Positions 1-8,394 of a DNA stretch of 64,000 bases are shown one piece after another. Positions within the stretch are counted from its first letter, which is position 1. Each line of letters opens with the position of its first letter. The notes under the pieces were generated by a model. That model ran no database searches. It saw only the letters and a program-made list of their open reading frames with translations, and was not told the origin of the DNA. A program made the translations under genes and the position numbers. The stretch is from CAYOUV01 sp964407265. GTDB lineage: Bacteria > Chloroflexota > Anaerolineae > Anaerolineales > Villigracilaceae. The stretch covers positions 1 through 64,000 of the forward strand of contig CAYOUV010000011.1 of the NCBI GenBank assembly GCA_964407265.1, written 5' to 3'.

Positions 1-38
1 GGCAGTAGAGTCGGTTACTGCTTAGAAGTTCAATTAGG

Positions 39-66
39 AAAAAGCCGCCCACGTGGGCGGCTTTTT
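39..66 (-). terminator. Intrinsic terminator of the Rieske/cytochrome b operon
   Basis: A near-perfect palindrome (GCCGCCC arms around ACGT) is flanked by A5 on the left and T5 on the right, so it can work in both directions. It lies 18 bases past the stop of the nine-heme NapC-like gene, the last gene of the operon that starts at 5100. Confidence 0.85.
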
Positions 67-83
67 CATTTTTGGTGCATCGC

Positions 84-1781
84 TTATTTTTGGTGAGCAC
101 CAGTATCGATCCACTGGATCACCAGGTCAAGCTCTTCCGGGGTCAAATTGGCGAAATGCTGGGCGCTCTGGATTTTGACTAACTTGCTGTTGGCCGAATT
201 GCCAGGCACGATGACCGGTCCGTCTTTTCCGCCTTTCATCGCATCCGTAAAATTGGTCAGGGTCAAGCCTGCCAGCTTGGTTTCTCCATGACAGGAACTG
301 CAGCGGTTATCGAAGACTGGTTGGATGTTGGCATCATATGTGGGTATGCCGCCTATCACCGGCGCTGGCGTGGTTGGTGGGGCGGTCGGCTTGGCGGGTA
401 ATTGGGCCTGAAGAATCTCGCGCAGCTTGGGTGCATCGAACCCGGCATAAGTGTACACGCTACCATGGCAGGCACTGTTGGAGCAGAAGGATGTGTTGCT
501 GGTGCCGCCTGGATCCTCGATCGTGTGGCAACTGGAGCACAGCTTTGGATCGAATGCGTTATGGTGCAAATTGATCCAGTTCGGATTGAGGTGCGTTTCT
601 GGTTCAGGCCCACGGCTGATCTCAATCTTGGTGGTAAAGTCCTGGGCCGTGGCAACCACTGGGATCGAGTGGCATAGGTTACATTCCAGTCGAATGGCTT
701 GTTGGTTTTGATCGAGGTGTTTGCCATCGTGGCAGCGGAAGCAGCCCGGCGAATAGATATGACCCACGTTGTTGGGATGAGTGGTCCAATCAACTTTTTG
801 ATCAGGGAAGAAGGTCTGGTCGTAGATATCCTTGATCGCCTGAACAGCCCGACTGATCTGGTCGCTGTGGTCCGCATAGTAATCAGTTGCCTTGTAATTC
901 TTTTCGATCCCGTCGATGGCTTGCATGGCAGCGTCGCGCGTTTCATAGGTGGCATAAAGCACCTGCACCGCATTCTGGTGAATCCCGGGAATCTCTGGGC
1001 TGATCAATCCGCGCGCCATGGCCTCGTCAATCGAAACTTCAGGTGGTTTGAAATTATGCGAGACCCGATTATGGCAGGTCGTGCATTCCATCTTTTTTAA
1101 TTTGCTCTCGTCGATCGTGGCAGGGTCAATCCCGGATTCGACATCCACATATTCCGTGAATGTACCGTCATCATTCATAACGCGCACATACGGGATAATC
1201 TGGTTCTCGATATCATTCGAGTAGTAATAAACGGGATTGATAATATGCCAATGGATCCCACGCCCCAATCCTTCGACCTTGGCACCACCGCCAGTCTTCA
1301 AGATCAGATATGTGGTCGTGGCTGTGTTGTTAATGTCGTTTGTGAAATGCGTGATGGTTTGCAGAGAATCACTTGAGAAGGTCTCCGGCAGGTGACATTT
1401 TTCGCAAGTCAGAAGATCGGGTTTGGTGCGTGTGGCCCGAATTGGGAACTCATAGAGGTGGAAAACCATTGAGTAAAGCTCGTAAACGTCCTCGGATTTT
1501 CGCGCCAGTTGCTGACCGACGAAAGCACGCCCAATGTGACACTCAGTGCAATATACGTTGGCATGTGGTGATATTTTGTAGGTTGCGTTTTGCGGCGGCA
1601 TAGTGTGACAGGTTGTGCCGCAGAATTTGGGAGAGTTGGTATAGTCCCAGCCATAAGCCCCACCAACCAGTAGAAAGATGGTCAATATGCCCAGGATTGT
1701 ATAAGGCAATATATACATCCAACGTGGGGATCCTTGAGGTGGAAAAAAGAAGTTGCGAAGCCTTGTGCGCAGTTTGGTCAT
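84..1781 (-). CDS. NapC/NirT-like membrane-anchored multiheme cytochrome c (9 heme sites)
   Basis: 565 aa. One N-terminal membrane helix (about residues 22-44) is followed at once by a heme site, as in NapC/NirT/NrfH quinol dehydrogenases, so it is probably anchored in the membrane with its hemes outside. Heme motifs start at C54 (CX3CH), C78, C126, C233, C347, C367, C415, C433 (CX4CH) and C494. Seven are standard CXXCH and two have widened spacing. After a Pro/Thr linker (about 465-480) a separate monoheme domain closes the protein; the same domain ends the two neighbouring cytochromes. It is last in the operon with the Rieske, b6 and subunit-IV genes. The Shine-Dalgarno (TAAGGAGG, 1795-1802) overlaps the upstream stop, which suggests translational coupling. 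Likely role: transfer of quinol-derived electrons to a periplasmic acceptor. The acceptor is unknown and no nitrite reductase is adjacent. Confidence 0.9.
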   Translation of the reverse strand: MTKLRTRLRNFFFPPQGSPRWMYILPYTILGILTIFLLVGGAYGWDYTNSPKFCGTTCHTMPPQNATYKISPHANVYCTECHIGRAFVGQQLARKSEDVYELYSMVFHLYEFPIRATRTKPDLLTCEKCHLPETFSSDSLQTITHFTNDINNTATTTYLILKTGGGAKVEGLGRGIHWHIINPVYYYSNDIENQIIPYVRVMNDDGTFTEYVDVESGIDPATIDESKLKKMECTTCHNRVSHNFKPPEVSIDEAMARGLISPEIPGIHQNAVQVLYATYETRDAAMQAIDGIEKNYKATDYYADHSDQISRAVQAIKDIYDQTFFPDQKVDWTTHPNNVGHIYSPGCFRCHDGKHLDQNQQAIRLECNLCHSIPVVATAQDFTTKIEISRGPEPETHLNPNWINLHHNAFDPKLCSSCHTIEDPGGTSNTSFCSNSACHGSVYTYAGFDAPKLREILQAQLPAKPTAPPTTPAPVIGGIPTYDANIQPVFDNRCSSCHGETKLAGLTLTNFTDAMKGGKDGPVIVPGNSANSKLVKIQSAQHFANLTPEELDLVIQWIDTGAHQK

Positions 1782-1799
1782 GACGAGAGAGACTCCTCC

Positions 1800-3953
1800 T
1801 TAGTTTTCTGGAGCGCCAGCAGCGATCCAATCCAAGATAATTTGAATTTCAGCATCAGACAACTTGCCAGTTGGAGGCATCACGGCTCCCTGGGTACCCG
1901 TGATGCGCTGGGCCAAGATGCTATTGGTAATATCGCCAGCGATGACGACCGGTCCATTCTTGCCAGTGCTTGTGACGGCTTGATATGAGGTCGAATCCCA
2001 ACCCCCAAATGATGTTTTTTGGTTATGGCAAACCTGGCACCGGGTCTGCAGGAGCGGCGCAACTTGTCCGGAGAAACTGACTGACGAAGCGACAGGCGCA
2101 GCCGGCGTGGCGCCTCCCAGAACGCGGAGATATTGGACCAGCAATTGGATTTGTTCGGCGGAGAGGTTTTCTCCCCAGGCCACCATCGGGGTGGCTGTAT
2201 GGCCATTGCTGATGGTGTCAAACAAGGCTTGATCGTCATATTTGTCCTGGAAATCCTGGGTGTTTAAAGCGGGGCCAACCCCGCCTTCTCCCTTGGCGCC
2301 ATGGCAACTGGCGCAGGCGATCGCGTAAAGTTGCCCACCTGTCAGGCTGGGTATGGGCTCCGGTGTGGGGGCACTTCCCTCAGGAGTCGGTGGCGGGGTT
2401 TCAGTGGCGAAGGTTGGCGGCTCTTCCACGGGCGGGTTGGCTTCCCAACTGCGGAGGTATTCCACGACAGCGTCCAGTTGCTCATCACTAAATGGACCGC
2501 CGTTTGCATCACCAAAGGAGGGCATGCCCAGACTCGGTTGACCCTGCGAGATAATATTTCTCAGTGTAGCATCGTCACGGGTTTTCAGGAATTCCGCAGT
2601 GCTGATGGGCGGGATGATATCACCCGCACGGGCAGGGTTTGGACCACCCTCACCAAACTGACCATGACAGGCACTGCAGTTCTGGGCAAAGAGATTGGCA
2701 CCAATTCCAGTACCGCCGCCCTGGCTGGTTTCGTAAGTATATTTAACCAGTGCATCCAATTGTTCGGGCGTGAGAATATTGCCCCAGACGGGCATGGTGA
2801 TATGCGGACCACCGCTGCTGATGATCTTGACCGCGCTTTCTTTATCCGGCGCGGAGGGGACCTTGTCACCGTGACAGGCGGCACAGTGTTGGCCGAATAA
2901 AGCTGCCCCGCCTGATTCGGATTTTGGATCGACGACGTAGGCAGCCAGGGTGTTCAAATCGGCCTCGCTCAGGGTTCCCTTCCAAGCCGGCATGGACAAA
3001 TGCTGTCCGCCCTGCGAGATCAATGTGCGAAGTTCTTCTTCCGTGCCCGAAAAAGCCACACCCTGTCCATGACAGCCCGCGCAGTTGATTGCAAATAAGC
3101 GCTGTCCATCCGGTGCGGCCAGGAAGTTTAGTAAGGCATTCTGCCCGTCAGAAGTGAGCACCTGGCTCCAGTCGGGGATATCCAGCCCTTCATGGCTGGG
3201 GTAATTGGCGCCTTCTGTAAAGACACGTTGAAGTTCCAGCGGATTACCGATGGCCTGGACCATCTGCGTGTGGCAGGTTTCGCAATACTGGACGTAAAGG
3301 GCACTGCCATTGGGCGACAGGATAAAGCCGGCCAGTTGATCGATTTCGTCAGTGCTCAGGTCACCACCCCAGGCTGGCATGCCTTCATGCGTACCCGAGG
3401 CAATTACCTTGTGTAAATCTGTTCCGGGTGGAATATCGATACTGGGGCCGTGGCAATTGGCGCAATTCGCAGCATACAAAGCTGCCGCTTGATCCACAAC
3501 CACTTTTTCCTGCGGCGGGGGCGCTGCGGTCGCCGCCAGGATAGTCAGTACCCCAATCCCGGCAACAACGGCCAGGGCTGTCAAGGAAGCAAACGGACGG
3601 TTGCGGAAATGGCGTTTGGCACTCCTGTCAATAAATGGCAGGGCGAGCAAGAGTAGAATAAACAATCCAGGCAAGATCATGGCCCCGATTACTTCCAGGT
3701 TGCCGGGGAAATATTTAAGCAGCTGGAATAAGAATAGGAAATACCATTCGGGTCGCGGGGTGTAGCTGGTATCGTTGGGATTTGCCCGAGCTTCCACCGG
3801 CGCGCCGATGAAATACGCCAGGGCAACCAAAATCAGGAAAACCACCAGGGATACAACTACATCCTTGAAGATGATGTCCGGGAAAAAGGGCACGCCTTTT
3901 TCTTTGGCTTCCTTATAGCGCTGCAAGTAGGATTTTTTCTCTCGATCGTTCAT
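1800..3953 (-). CDS. Cytochrome b6 subunit-IV fused to seven c-type heme domains (QcrC-like)
   Basis: 717 aa. Residues 1-145 are subunit-IV-like: three hydrophobic helices with the PEWY quinol-oxidation-site motif at 68-71. The rest is a string of monoheme cytochrome c domains with CXXCH starting at C164, C224, C291, C357, C426, C547 and C639. Most keep a Met-Pro axial-ligand motif (M192, M321, M387, M477). Heme 2 has DIP where MP is expected, heme 6 has M-V, and heme 7 belongs to the C-terminal domain shared with the neighbours. A Pro/Thr linker (about 508-536) separates hemes 5 and 6. Firmicutes QcrC fuses subunit IV to a single heme c; seven is far beyond that. It starts 2 bases after the b6 stop with an AAGGA ribosome site. 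Inferred role: quinol oxidation and a built-in heme wire on the outer face of the membrane. Confidence 0.93.
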   Translation of the reverse strand: MNDREKKSYLQRYKEAKEKGVPFFPDIIFKDVVVSLVVFLILVALAYFIGAPVEARANPNDTSYTPRPEWYFLFLFQLLKYFPGNLEVIGAMILPGLFILLLLALPFIDRSAKRHFRNRPFASLTALAVVAGIGVLTILAATAAPPPQEKVVVDQAAALYAANCANCHGPSIDIPPGTDLHKVIASGTHEGMPAWGGDLSTDEIDQLAGFILSPNGSALYVQYCETCHTQMVQAIGNPLELQRVFTEGANYPSHEGLDIPDWSQVLTSDGQNALLNFLAAPDGQRLFAINCAGCHGQGVAFSGTEEELRTLISQGGQHLSMPAWKGTLSEADLNTLAAYVVDPKSESGGAALFGQHCAACHGDKVPSAPDKESAVKIISSGGPHITMPVWGNILTPEQLDALVKYTYETSQGGGTGIGANLFAQNCSACHGQFGEGGPNPARAGDIIPPISTAEFLKTRDDATLRNIISQGQPSLGMPSFGDANGGPFSDEQLDAVVEYLRSWEANPPVEEPPTFATETPPPTPEGSAPTPEPIPSLTGGQLYAIACASCHGAKGEGGVGPALNTQDFQDKYDDQALFDTISNGHTATPMVAWGENLSAEQIQLLVQYLRVLGGATPAAPVASSVSFSGQVAPLLQTRCQVCHNQKTSFGGWDSTSYQAVTSTGKNGPVVIAGDITNSILAQRITGTQGAVMPPTGKLSDAEIQIILDWIAAGAPEN

Positions 3954-3955
3954 GA

Positions 3956-4615
3956 CTATTCATCCTTTTCCGGCACGGCCGAGATGCCAATTCGGATGAT
4001 CAGATAGAGGTGGACCCCGATCAAAGCTGCAAGCGAAGCTGGCAGGACCCAAACGTGGGTCCCGAAAAAGCGCGCCAATGTGACTGCGGATAATTCCGGA
4101 CCGCCGCGAGCGATTCTGAGGATCCAATCTCCAACGAATGGCGCGACGCCTGCGATTTTCGTCCCCACCGTCGTTGCCCAATAGGCTTTCTGGTCCCAGG
4201 GCAGCAGGTAGCCGGTGAATCCAAAGCCAACCACGACCAGCAGCAGGAATACGCCCGTGATCCAGGTCATTTCGCGTGGATATTTATATGCCCCATAGAA
4301 GAATACACGCAGCATGTGCGCTACAACCAGCACGATCATTGCGCTGGCTCCCCAGTGGTGCAGGCCGCGGATGAACCAGCCCATCGGCAGTTGGGTGGTA
4401 ATGTACACCACACTGTCATAGGCATGGGTGGGATCAGGGACGTAATAAAATGTCAGCAGGATACCGGTAATTCCCTGCAATGTCGCGACAAACAGGGTGG
4501 CGCTGCCAAGTGTATAAAACCAGTTGACATGCGGGATCTTGCGCAGGAAAATGGCCTCCCAGACCTGTCGCCACTGGAAGCGTTCATCAAGCCAATCACC
4601 AAGTTTTGCCAACAT
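3956..4615 (-). CDS. qcrB: Cytochrome b6 (N-terminal cytochrome b domain, QcrB/PetB-like)
   Basis: 219 aa, four transmembrane helices, the usual length for cytochrome b6. Heme b ligands are H86/H187 and H100/H202, with 13 and 14 residues between the pair members as in b6-type proteins. The residue at position 35, where b6f cytochromes carry the Cys that anchors heme c(i), is Thr here, so the extra covalent heme is probably absent. The start codon shares one base with the Rieske stop (TAATG), showing tight coupling. With the Rieske and subunit-IV proteins it forms the quinol:acceptor oxidoreductase core in the cytoplasmic membrane. Confidence 0.95.
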   Translation of the reverse strand: MLAKLGDWLDERFQWRQVWEAIFLRKIPHVNWFYTLGSATLFVATLQGITGILLTFYYVPDPTHAYDSVVYITTQLPMGWFIRGLHHWGASAMIVLVVAHMLRVFFYGAYKYPREMTWITGVFLLLVVVGFGFTGYLLPWDQKAYWATTVGTKIAGVAPFVGDWILRIARGGPELSAVTLARFFGTHVWVLPASLAALIGVHLYLIIRIGISAVPEKDE

Positions 4616-5100
4616 TATGAACCTCGCTTTACGAAGAGGATTCCATCCTCAATTTTGCTCTCGAAACGGTTCAGAGGGCGCGGCGGGGGGCCGGAAACAA
4701 CACTGCCGTCTTTGGCAAAAACGCCGTTGTGGCAGGGACAAAAGAATCCTTCGCGTTCAGGAATCCAGCGCACCCGGCAGCCCAGATGCGTGCAAACATT
4801 GGAAATGCTGGTGAAATCCTGGCCGTTTTCGGTCAGCACATAGACTGAAAACTCCTCGTCTGTACTGATCCAACCAGTCTGAGTCTCGATGGTCGTTTTG
4901 AAAAGAGTTGGGACATTCACCTCGACTTTGCTGACGGCTCCCAAACGTACCCAGCCTTCGTCACCTTGTTTCAGGGCTGGACCGATAATGTAGGGGATGG
5001 CGGGAATTCCAATCGCCCCCCCAATAACACCGCCGATAGTAAAGATGGCGGCTTTCATAAAATTCCGACGACTTACCTGGGGATCCTTAGTTTGGGTCAT
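4615..5100 (-). CDS. qcrA: Rieske iron-sulfur protein of the b6/subunit-IV complex
   Basis: 161 aa. A twin-arginine-like start (SRRNFMKAA, residues 10-18) leads into one membrane helix (about 17-40). The [2Fe-2S] ligands are C103 and H105 (CTHLGC) and C121 and H124 (CPCH); C108 and C123 would form the stabilising disulfide. This is the high-potential Rieske layout that takes one electron from quinol. It is the first gene of the four-gene operon, with a GAGGTG ribosome site at about 5105-5111. The Rieske-b6-subunit IV gene order matches qcrABC of Gram-positive bacteria. Confidence 0.95.
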   Translation of the reverse strand: MTQTKDPQVSRRNFMKAAIFTIGGVIGGAIGIPAIPYIIGPALKQGDEGWVRLGAVSKVEVNVPTLFKTTIETQTGWISTDEEFSVYVLTENGQDFTSISNVCTHLGCRVRWIPEREGFFCPCHNGVFAKDGSVVSGPPPRPLNRFESKIEDGILFVKRGS

Positions 5101-5606
5101 AGCAATTCACCTCATAAATTAGCATTAAGAACTGCTGGGTAAAAAGGCAGCCTCACGAAGATCGAACCGTGAAAATTGGGACGGTTCACAACCAAGCCTG
5201 GTTTGCATTATGTGGTTATACCGATGGTTGAATATATTTTTCTATGGGAACACAAGCAGCATTTATTCACGGCAGAACACCTCCAAGCTTTTTCGGTCAT
5301 TGAATGGCGGCCGAGATTCTGTGGCGAAGCAGAATACTCGGAAATCGAATTGTTGATTCGGAATATTATTTCTCCCAGACACCCGAGTCGTCTATTTTGC
5401 GCAGCAATTTCGAACCGAAGCACCCATGTTCGATCGGGCACCTTAACTCATTGGTATCGGGTGATAATCTGTAAAAAGCTGATTGGAGGGAGGATGCGGC
5501 TGTGTGGTATTGCAGAATATGGGCAATTTCTGGTCTTCATTTGCATTCTCCTCAATGCAATTATAGATGGAAACGTCAATTTCGAAGTAATTATTAAGAT
5601 GAGATT
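5101..5606. other. 500-bp intergenic region upstream of the Rieske operon
   Basis: No convincing gene is seen. A 149-codon open frame on the plus strand (5176-5625) has no recognisable domain, no ribosome site and runs into a terminator, so I reject it. The AT-rich tract probably holds the promoter for the minus-strand Rieske operon. Overlapping inverted repeats at 5153-5187 are listed separately. Confidence 0.5.
5153..5187. promoter_or_regulatory. Overlapping inverted repeats upstream of the Rieske operon
   Basis: Two interlocked dyads lie 53-87 bases before the Rieske start. TCACG (5153-5157) pairs with CGTGA (5168-5172), and GAACCGT (5164-5170) pairs with ACGGTTC (5181-5187), each with a 10-base spacer. 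Shared bases make the two pairings mutually exclusive. They could be regulator sites or alternative leader hairpins; the cognate factor is unknown. Confidence 0.35.
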
Positions 5607-5643
5607 AAAAAGAGTGCAGAATTAATGCGTCTGCACTCTTTTT
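5607..5643 (-). terminator. Bidirectional intrinsic terminator
   Basis: A 14-bp perfect stem (AAAAAGAGTGCAGA and its complement) with a 9-base loop and flanking T/A tracts. It lies 13 bases after the stop of the cytochrome b gene at 5657. Confidence 0.9.
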
Positions 5644-5656
5644 AATTATTTGATAG

Positions 5657-6901
5657 CTACTTCTCGAGAGCGCCTTGATTGATCCAATCCGCGATTTGGG
5701 ACAGTTCATCGGGGGCCAGCTGGCCGAAGTGGCCGCCAGCAGCCTGGATCTGGTACAGCTTGCTGTTGGCCGAATCGCCGGGTACGATGACTGGCCCATC
5801 CTGCCCGCCTTGCATAGCGTCGGCATAGGTGGTCAGGTTCAGGCCACCCGAGACCAGGTTGGCATTATGGCAAGTTAAGCATTTCTGGGCGAAGAGCGGT
5901 CCGGCGTATCCGTCCCAGGTGAGGCTAGGAGCGCTGGGTCCGCTGGTAGCTGCCTCGCCGCCCGGGGTTGGGGTGGCAGCTGGCGTTTGGGTCGGAACCG
6001 GAGTGGCTGTGGGCGGCAGAGTCGGCAGTGGCGTAGGCGTCTCTGGCGCATAAACTGTGACTTGGATTGGCGCTGGCGGAATAGTCTTGATCGAGGACTG
6101 CTCGCCGTTGACGAAGCCGTATACACCTCCCAGCATGACGATCGCCAGTACGCCCGCAATTGGATAATAGACCATCTGGCGTTTGCGTAGCACGGATGGG
6201 GCGACCGGACGCTCGGCAATGCCGGCCTTGATGTCGGCCAGTTCGAGCGGGTGCTCTTCCAGCATCTCTTCCTCGGAGACCTTCCCGGTCCACATCGCTT
6301 TGTTAAAACGTTTGAGATGCACAGCGTACATGTGCCAGATGATAATGGCCAGCACTGCCAGGATAGCTTCGGCGCCGTGGGCGGCCTTGGCTGCCGGGAT
6401 AATCTCACCAGGCAGAAGTTTGACCGTGGTGATCGGGTTCCACATGGCGAAACCGGTCAGGCCCATGATGACCGTACCCCAGACCAGCGACCAGTATTCC
6501 ATTTTTTCTTCGAAGGTATAGCGTCCCATCTGGGGGCGCGTTTTGGAAAGCCCAAAATTGTACATCAGGGCTTTCCAGCCGTCCTTGACATCCTGCAGAC
6601 CGGGCAGGATCGGGATACCCTTCCTCAAAACAAAGAAGTGGTATCCCGCGAACAGGATATGCCAGATGGCGACCAGCATCAGCACGGTTGCGGCGGAATG
6701 ATGGATCAAGCGTGTATTATCGATACCGCCCAACAGACGGATGATGGCAATCGATACGCCGCCGGTGGGGAATTTTTGCGGTAAACCGGTAAAAGCCAGT
6801 GTTGTGAAGGAAAGCAGCATCGCCAGGTGCTCGATCCGTGTGGGGAGCGAAAAGCGCGTGTAATTGCGGTGTTTCTTTGGAGCAGAGGTTGTCTTGGCCA
6901 T
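5657..6901 (-). CDS. Membrane cytochrome b with C-terminal monoheme cytochrome c domain
   Basis: 414 aa. The N-terminal part (about 20-200) has four to five hydrophobic helices and clustered histidines (H25, H67/H68, H81, H176, H190, H195), the pattern of diheme b-type quinol-oxidising subunits such as formate dehydrogenase gamma or Ni-hydrogenase cytochrome b. A further helix (about 243-264) leads through a Pro/Thr linker (about 287-325) to a c-heme domain with CLTCH at C341. That domain is very similar to the ends of the NapC-like and subunit-IV proteins. Its start overlaps the stop of the nine-heme gene by one base (TAATG). Likely role: passing electrons between the quinone pool and the nine-heme partner. 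Confidence 0.88.
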   Translation of the reverse strand: MAKTTSAPKKHRNYTRFSLPTRIEHLAMLLSFTTLAFTGLPQKFPTGGVSIAIIRLLGGIDNTRLIHHSAATVLMLVAIWHILFAGYHFFVLRKGIPILPGLQDVKDGWKALMYNFGLSKTRPQMGRYTFEEKMEYWSLVWGTVIMGLTGFAMWNPITTVKLLPGEIIPAAKAAHGAEAILAVLAIIIWHMYAVHLKRFNKAMWTGKVSEEEMLEEHPLELADIKAGIAERPVAPSVLRKRQMVYYPIAGVLAIVMLGGVYGFVNGEQSSIKTIPPAPIQVTVYAPETPTPLPTLPPTATPVPTQTPAATPTPGGEAATSGPSAPSLTWDGYAGPLFAQKCLTCHNANLVSGGLNLTTYADAMQGGQDGPVIVPGDSANSKLYQIQAAGGHFGQLAPDELSQIADWINQGALEK

Positions 6902-8061
6902 TAGTGTTTTGCTCCTTTCCGGCGTTCGATCAGGCGTCGGATAATGTCTGAGATTACATAGACCAGCATGCCGCCCAAAACGGTTGGGATCATAACCTTG
7001 TAGAACAGGTTGACGAAATAGACAATTGGGTGCTGCTCAGGGCTGGGAATGTAGTGTCCCAGCCAGGCATCCGGGAAGCTGGCGGTCGCGTCAGGGTGGC
7101 AGCGCTGGCATTTCACCAGCAGGTTTTGTTTAATCGCGATGCCCGTTTTAGGATCATTTACATTGGTAATATCGTGTACGCCGTGACAGTCGGTGCAGAC
7201 AGCTTTGTTGGTAAAGGTATTCGGGGAAGTCTCTTCGAACAAGGTCACGGTCGTACCGTGGAAATCGGAAACGTAAGTATTGAGCACCTGGGTGGATATG
7301 CCGTACTTGGACATGATGGCATTGTTGGTATGGCACTTGGCGCACAGCAATGGTGTGTCATTGCGGAATTGAGCCGTGGTCGGGTCCTGGATGTTGTGCA
7401 CGCCGTGGCAGTCGATGCAGGTCGGCACGTCAGTGTTGCCTTCCTGGGTCAGGGCTGCGCCATGCACGCTGTTTTTGTAGGTGATATAGATGGTGCTGTG
7501 GCAGCGGGCGCAGGTCTGCGGGATTTGCAGACGCGCACTGGGCAGGAGAGCGCCCGTGGCAGGATCGGTGAGGCGGGTCTGGGTGTGCGGGTTGTGGCAG
7601 TCGGTGCAGACAGCCGCATTTTTATTGCCGCCAGCCAATGCCTTCTGATGGACACTGTCCAGCACCTTGTCGTATTGCTCGATATGGCATTGTTTGCAGG
7701 TGGTGTAGAAGGTGGTGGCCACGTCACGCAGCGTGTTGGCCTTCAATTCCGGGTGTGGGAAAGTTTTGATGTTCGTGTGGCATTGCACGCAGGTGATGTT
7801 GTTCTCGGCGTGGACCGAAGCCGCGAAGTGGGTCGAATCGATCGTAAGGTAAAGAACCTCGCCACTGGGCAGGGTTTTGGTCATGCCCGGTTTTCCATGA
7901 CAGTACAGGCAGTCCTCATTGGTTGGTCCGGAGGTTTGCGGTTGTTGCGGTGCTGCATTGGCAGACATGCTGAACCCGGCGATGATCAATACCAGCAAGC
8001 CCAGGACGATGCCAATGGTTCGCATGCGCTGCTTCCGAAATGTGGTCAGTAAATTGCTCAT
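6901..8061 (-). CDS. Nine-heme cytochrome c with N- and C-terminal membrane helices
   Basis: 386 aa. A signal-anchor helix (about 15-36) and a C-terminal helix (about 350-372) followed by a basic tail bracket an external heme domain. CXXCH sites start at C51, C91, C122, C152, C184, C215, C240, C289 and C318. Repeated SVH and CxDCHxxH stretches place it in the doubled-CXXCH multiheme family that partners b-type cytochromes. Ribosome site CAGGAG at about 8067-8072. Cotranscribed with the following cytochrome b, it makes a b/c module reminiscent of Cbc-type inner-membrane complexes; that analogy is inference. Confidence 0.9.
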   Translation of the reverse strand: MSNLLTTFRKQRMRTIGIVLGLLVLIIAGFSMSANAAPQQPQTSGPTNEDCLYCHGKPGMTKTLPSGEVLYLTIDSTHFAASVHAENNITCVQCHTNIKTFPHPELKANTLRDVATTFYTTCKQCHIEQYDKVLDSVHQKALAGGNKNAAVCTDCHNPHTQTRLTDPATGALLPSARLQIPQTCARCHSTIYITYKNSVHGAALTQEGNTDVPTCIDCHGVHNIQDPTTAQFRNDTPLLCAKCHTNNAIMSKYGISTQVLNTYVSDFHGTTVTLFEETSPNTFTNKAVCTDCHGVHDITNVNDPKTGIAIKQNLLVKCQRCHPDATASFPDAWLGHYIPSPEQHPIVYFVNLFYKVMIPTVLGGMLVYVISDIIRRLIERRKGAKH

Positions 8062-8234
8062 TGCACGCTCCTGTGGTCGATGCCCTTCATTTTAGCAGAA
8101 GATAGTTGGGTGCCTATCATCTTTTGGAATAATCGACCCTAAGGTTATCCCGGCGAATAGTGTGTGGCAGTTTGCATTTTTGGGCAATTCTCATTCAAAA
8201 TAAAGCCCCGGGAAAAATGTAGCAACCCGTTAGG

Positions 8235-8249
8235 TGTCCCATTGGGACA
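8235..8249. promoter_or_regulatory. 15-bp palindrome TGTCCCATTGGGACA upstream of the nine-heme operon
   Basis: A perfect 6-3-6 inverted repeat, 174 bases before the start at 8061. It lies in the roughly 270-base space between that gene and the terminator at 8333, where nothing else is seen. The size and TGTC...GACA ends suit a dimeric CRP/FNR-superfamily regulator, but no regulator can be named. Confidence 0.4.
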
Positions 8250-8332
8250 TACACCCCAATTTTATGGATTTTTCCGGATTGCATAAGTGCTGAATATCAC
8301 GAAAACGGTATGATTAGGGAAATGATAACGAT

Positions 8333-8369
8333 AAAAAACAGGGCTGGGTCAATGCCAGCCCTGTTTTTT
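8333..8369 (-). terminator. Intrinsic terminator of the hexaheme lipoprotein gene
   Basis: A 15-bp stem (ACAGGGCTGG core) with a 7-base loop and A6/T6 flanks, 25 bases beyond the stop at 8395. It can act on both strands. Confidence 0.9.
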
Positions 8370-8394
8370 CGTTACGTAATCTTTGCCGGGTTGC

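Noticed and set aside
5176..5625. 149-codon plus-strand open frame upstream of the Rieske operon
   Set aside because: No ribosome site, no recognisable domain, odd composition, and it ends inside a terminator stem.
7030..8052. Long plus-strand frame opposite the nine-heme gene
   Set aside because: It is antisense to a gene with nine CXXCH motifs; its length follows from codon bias of the real gene.
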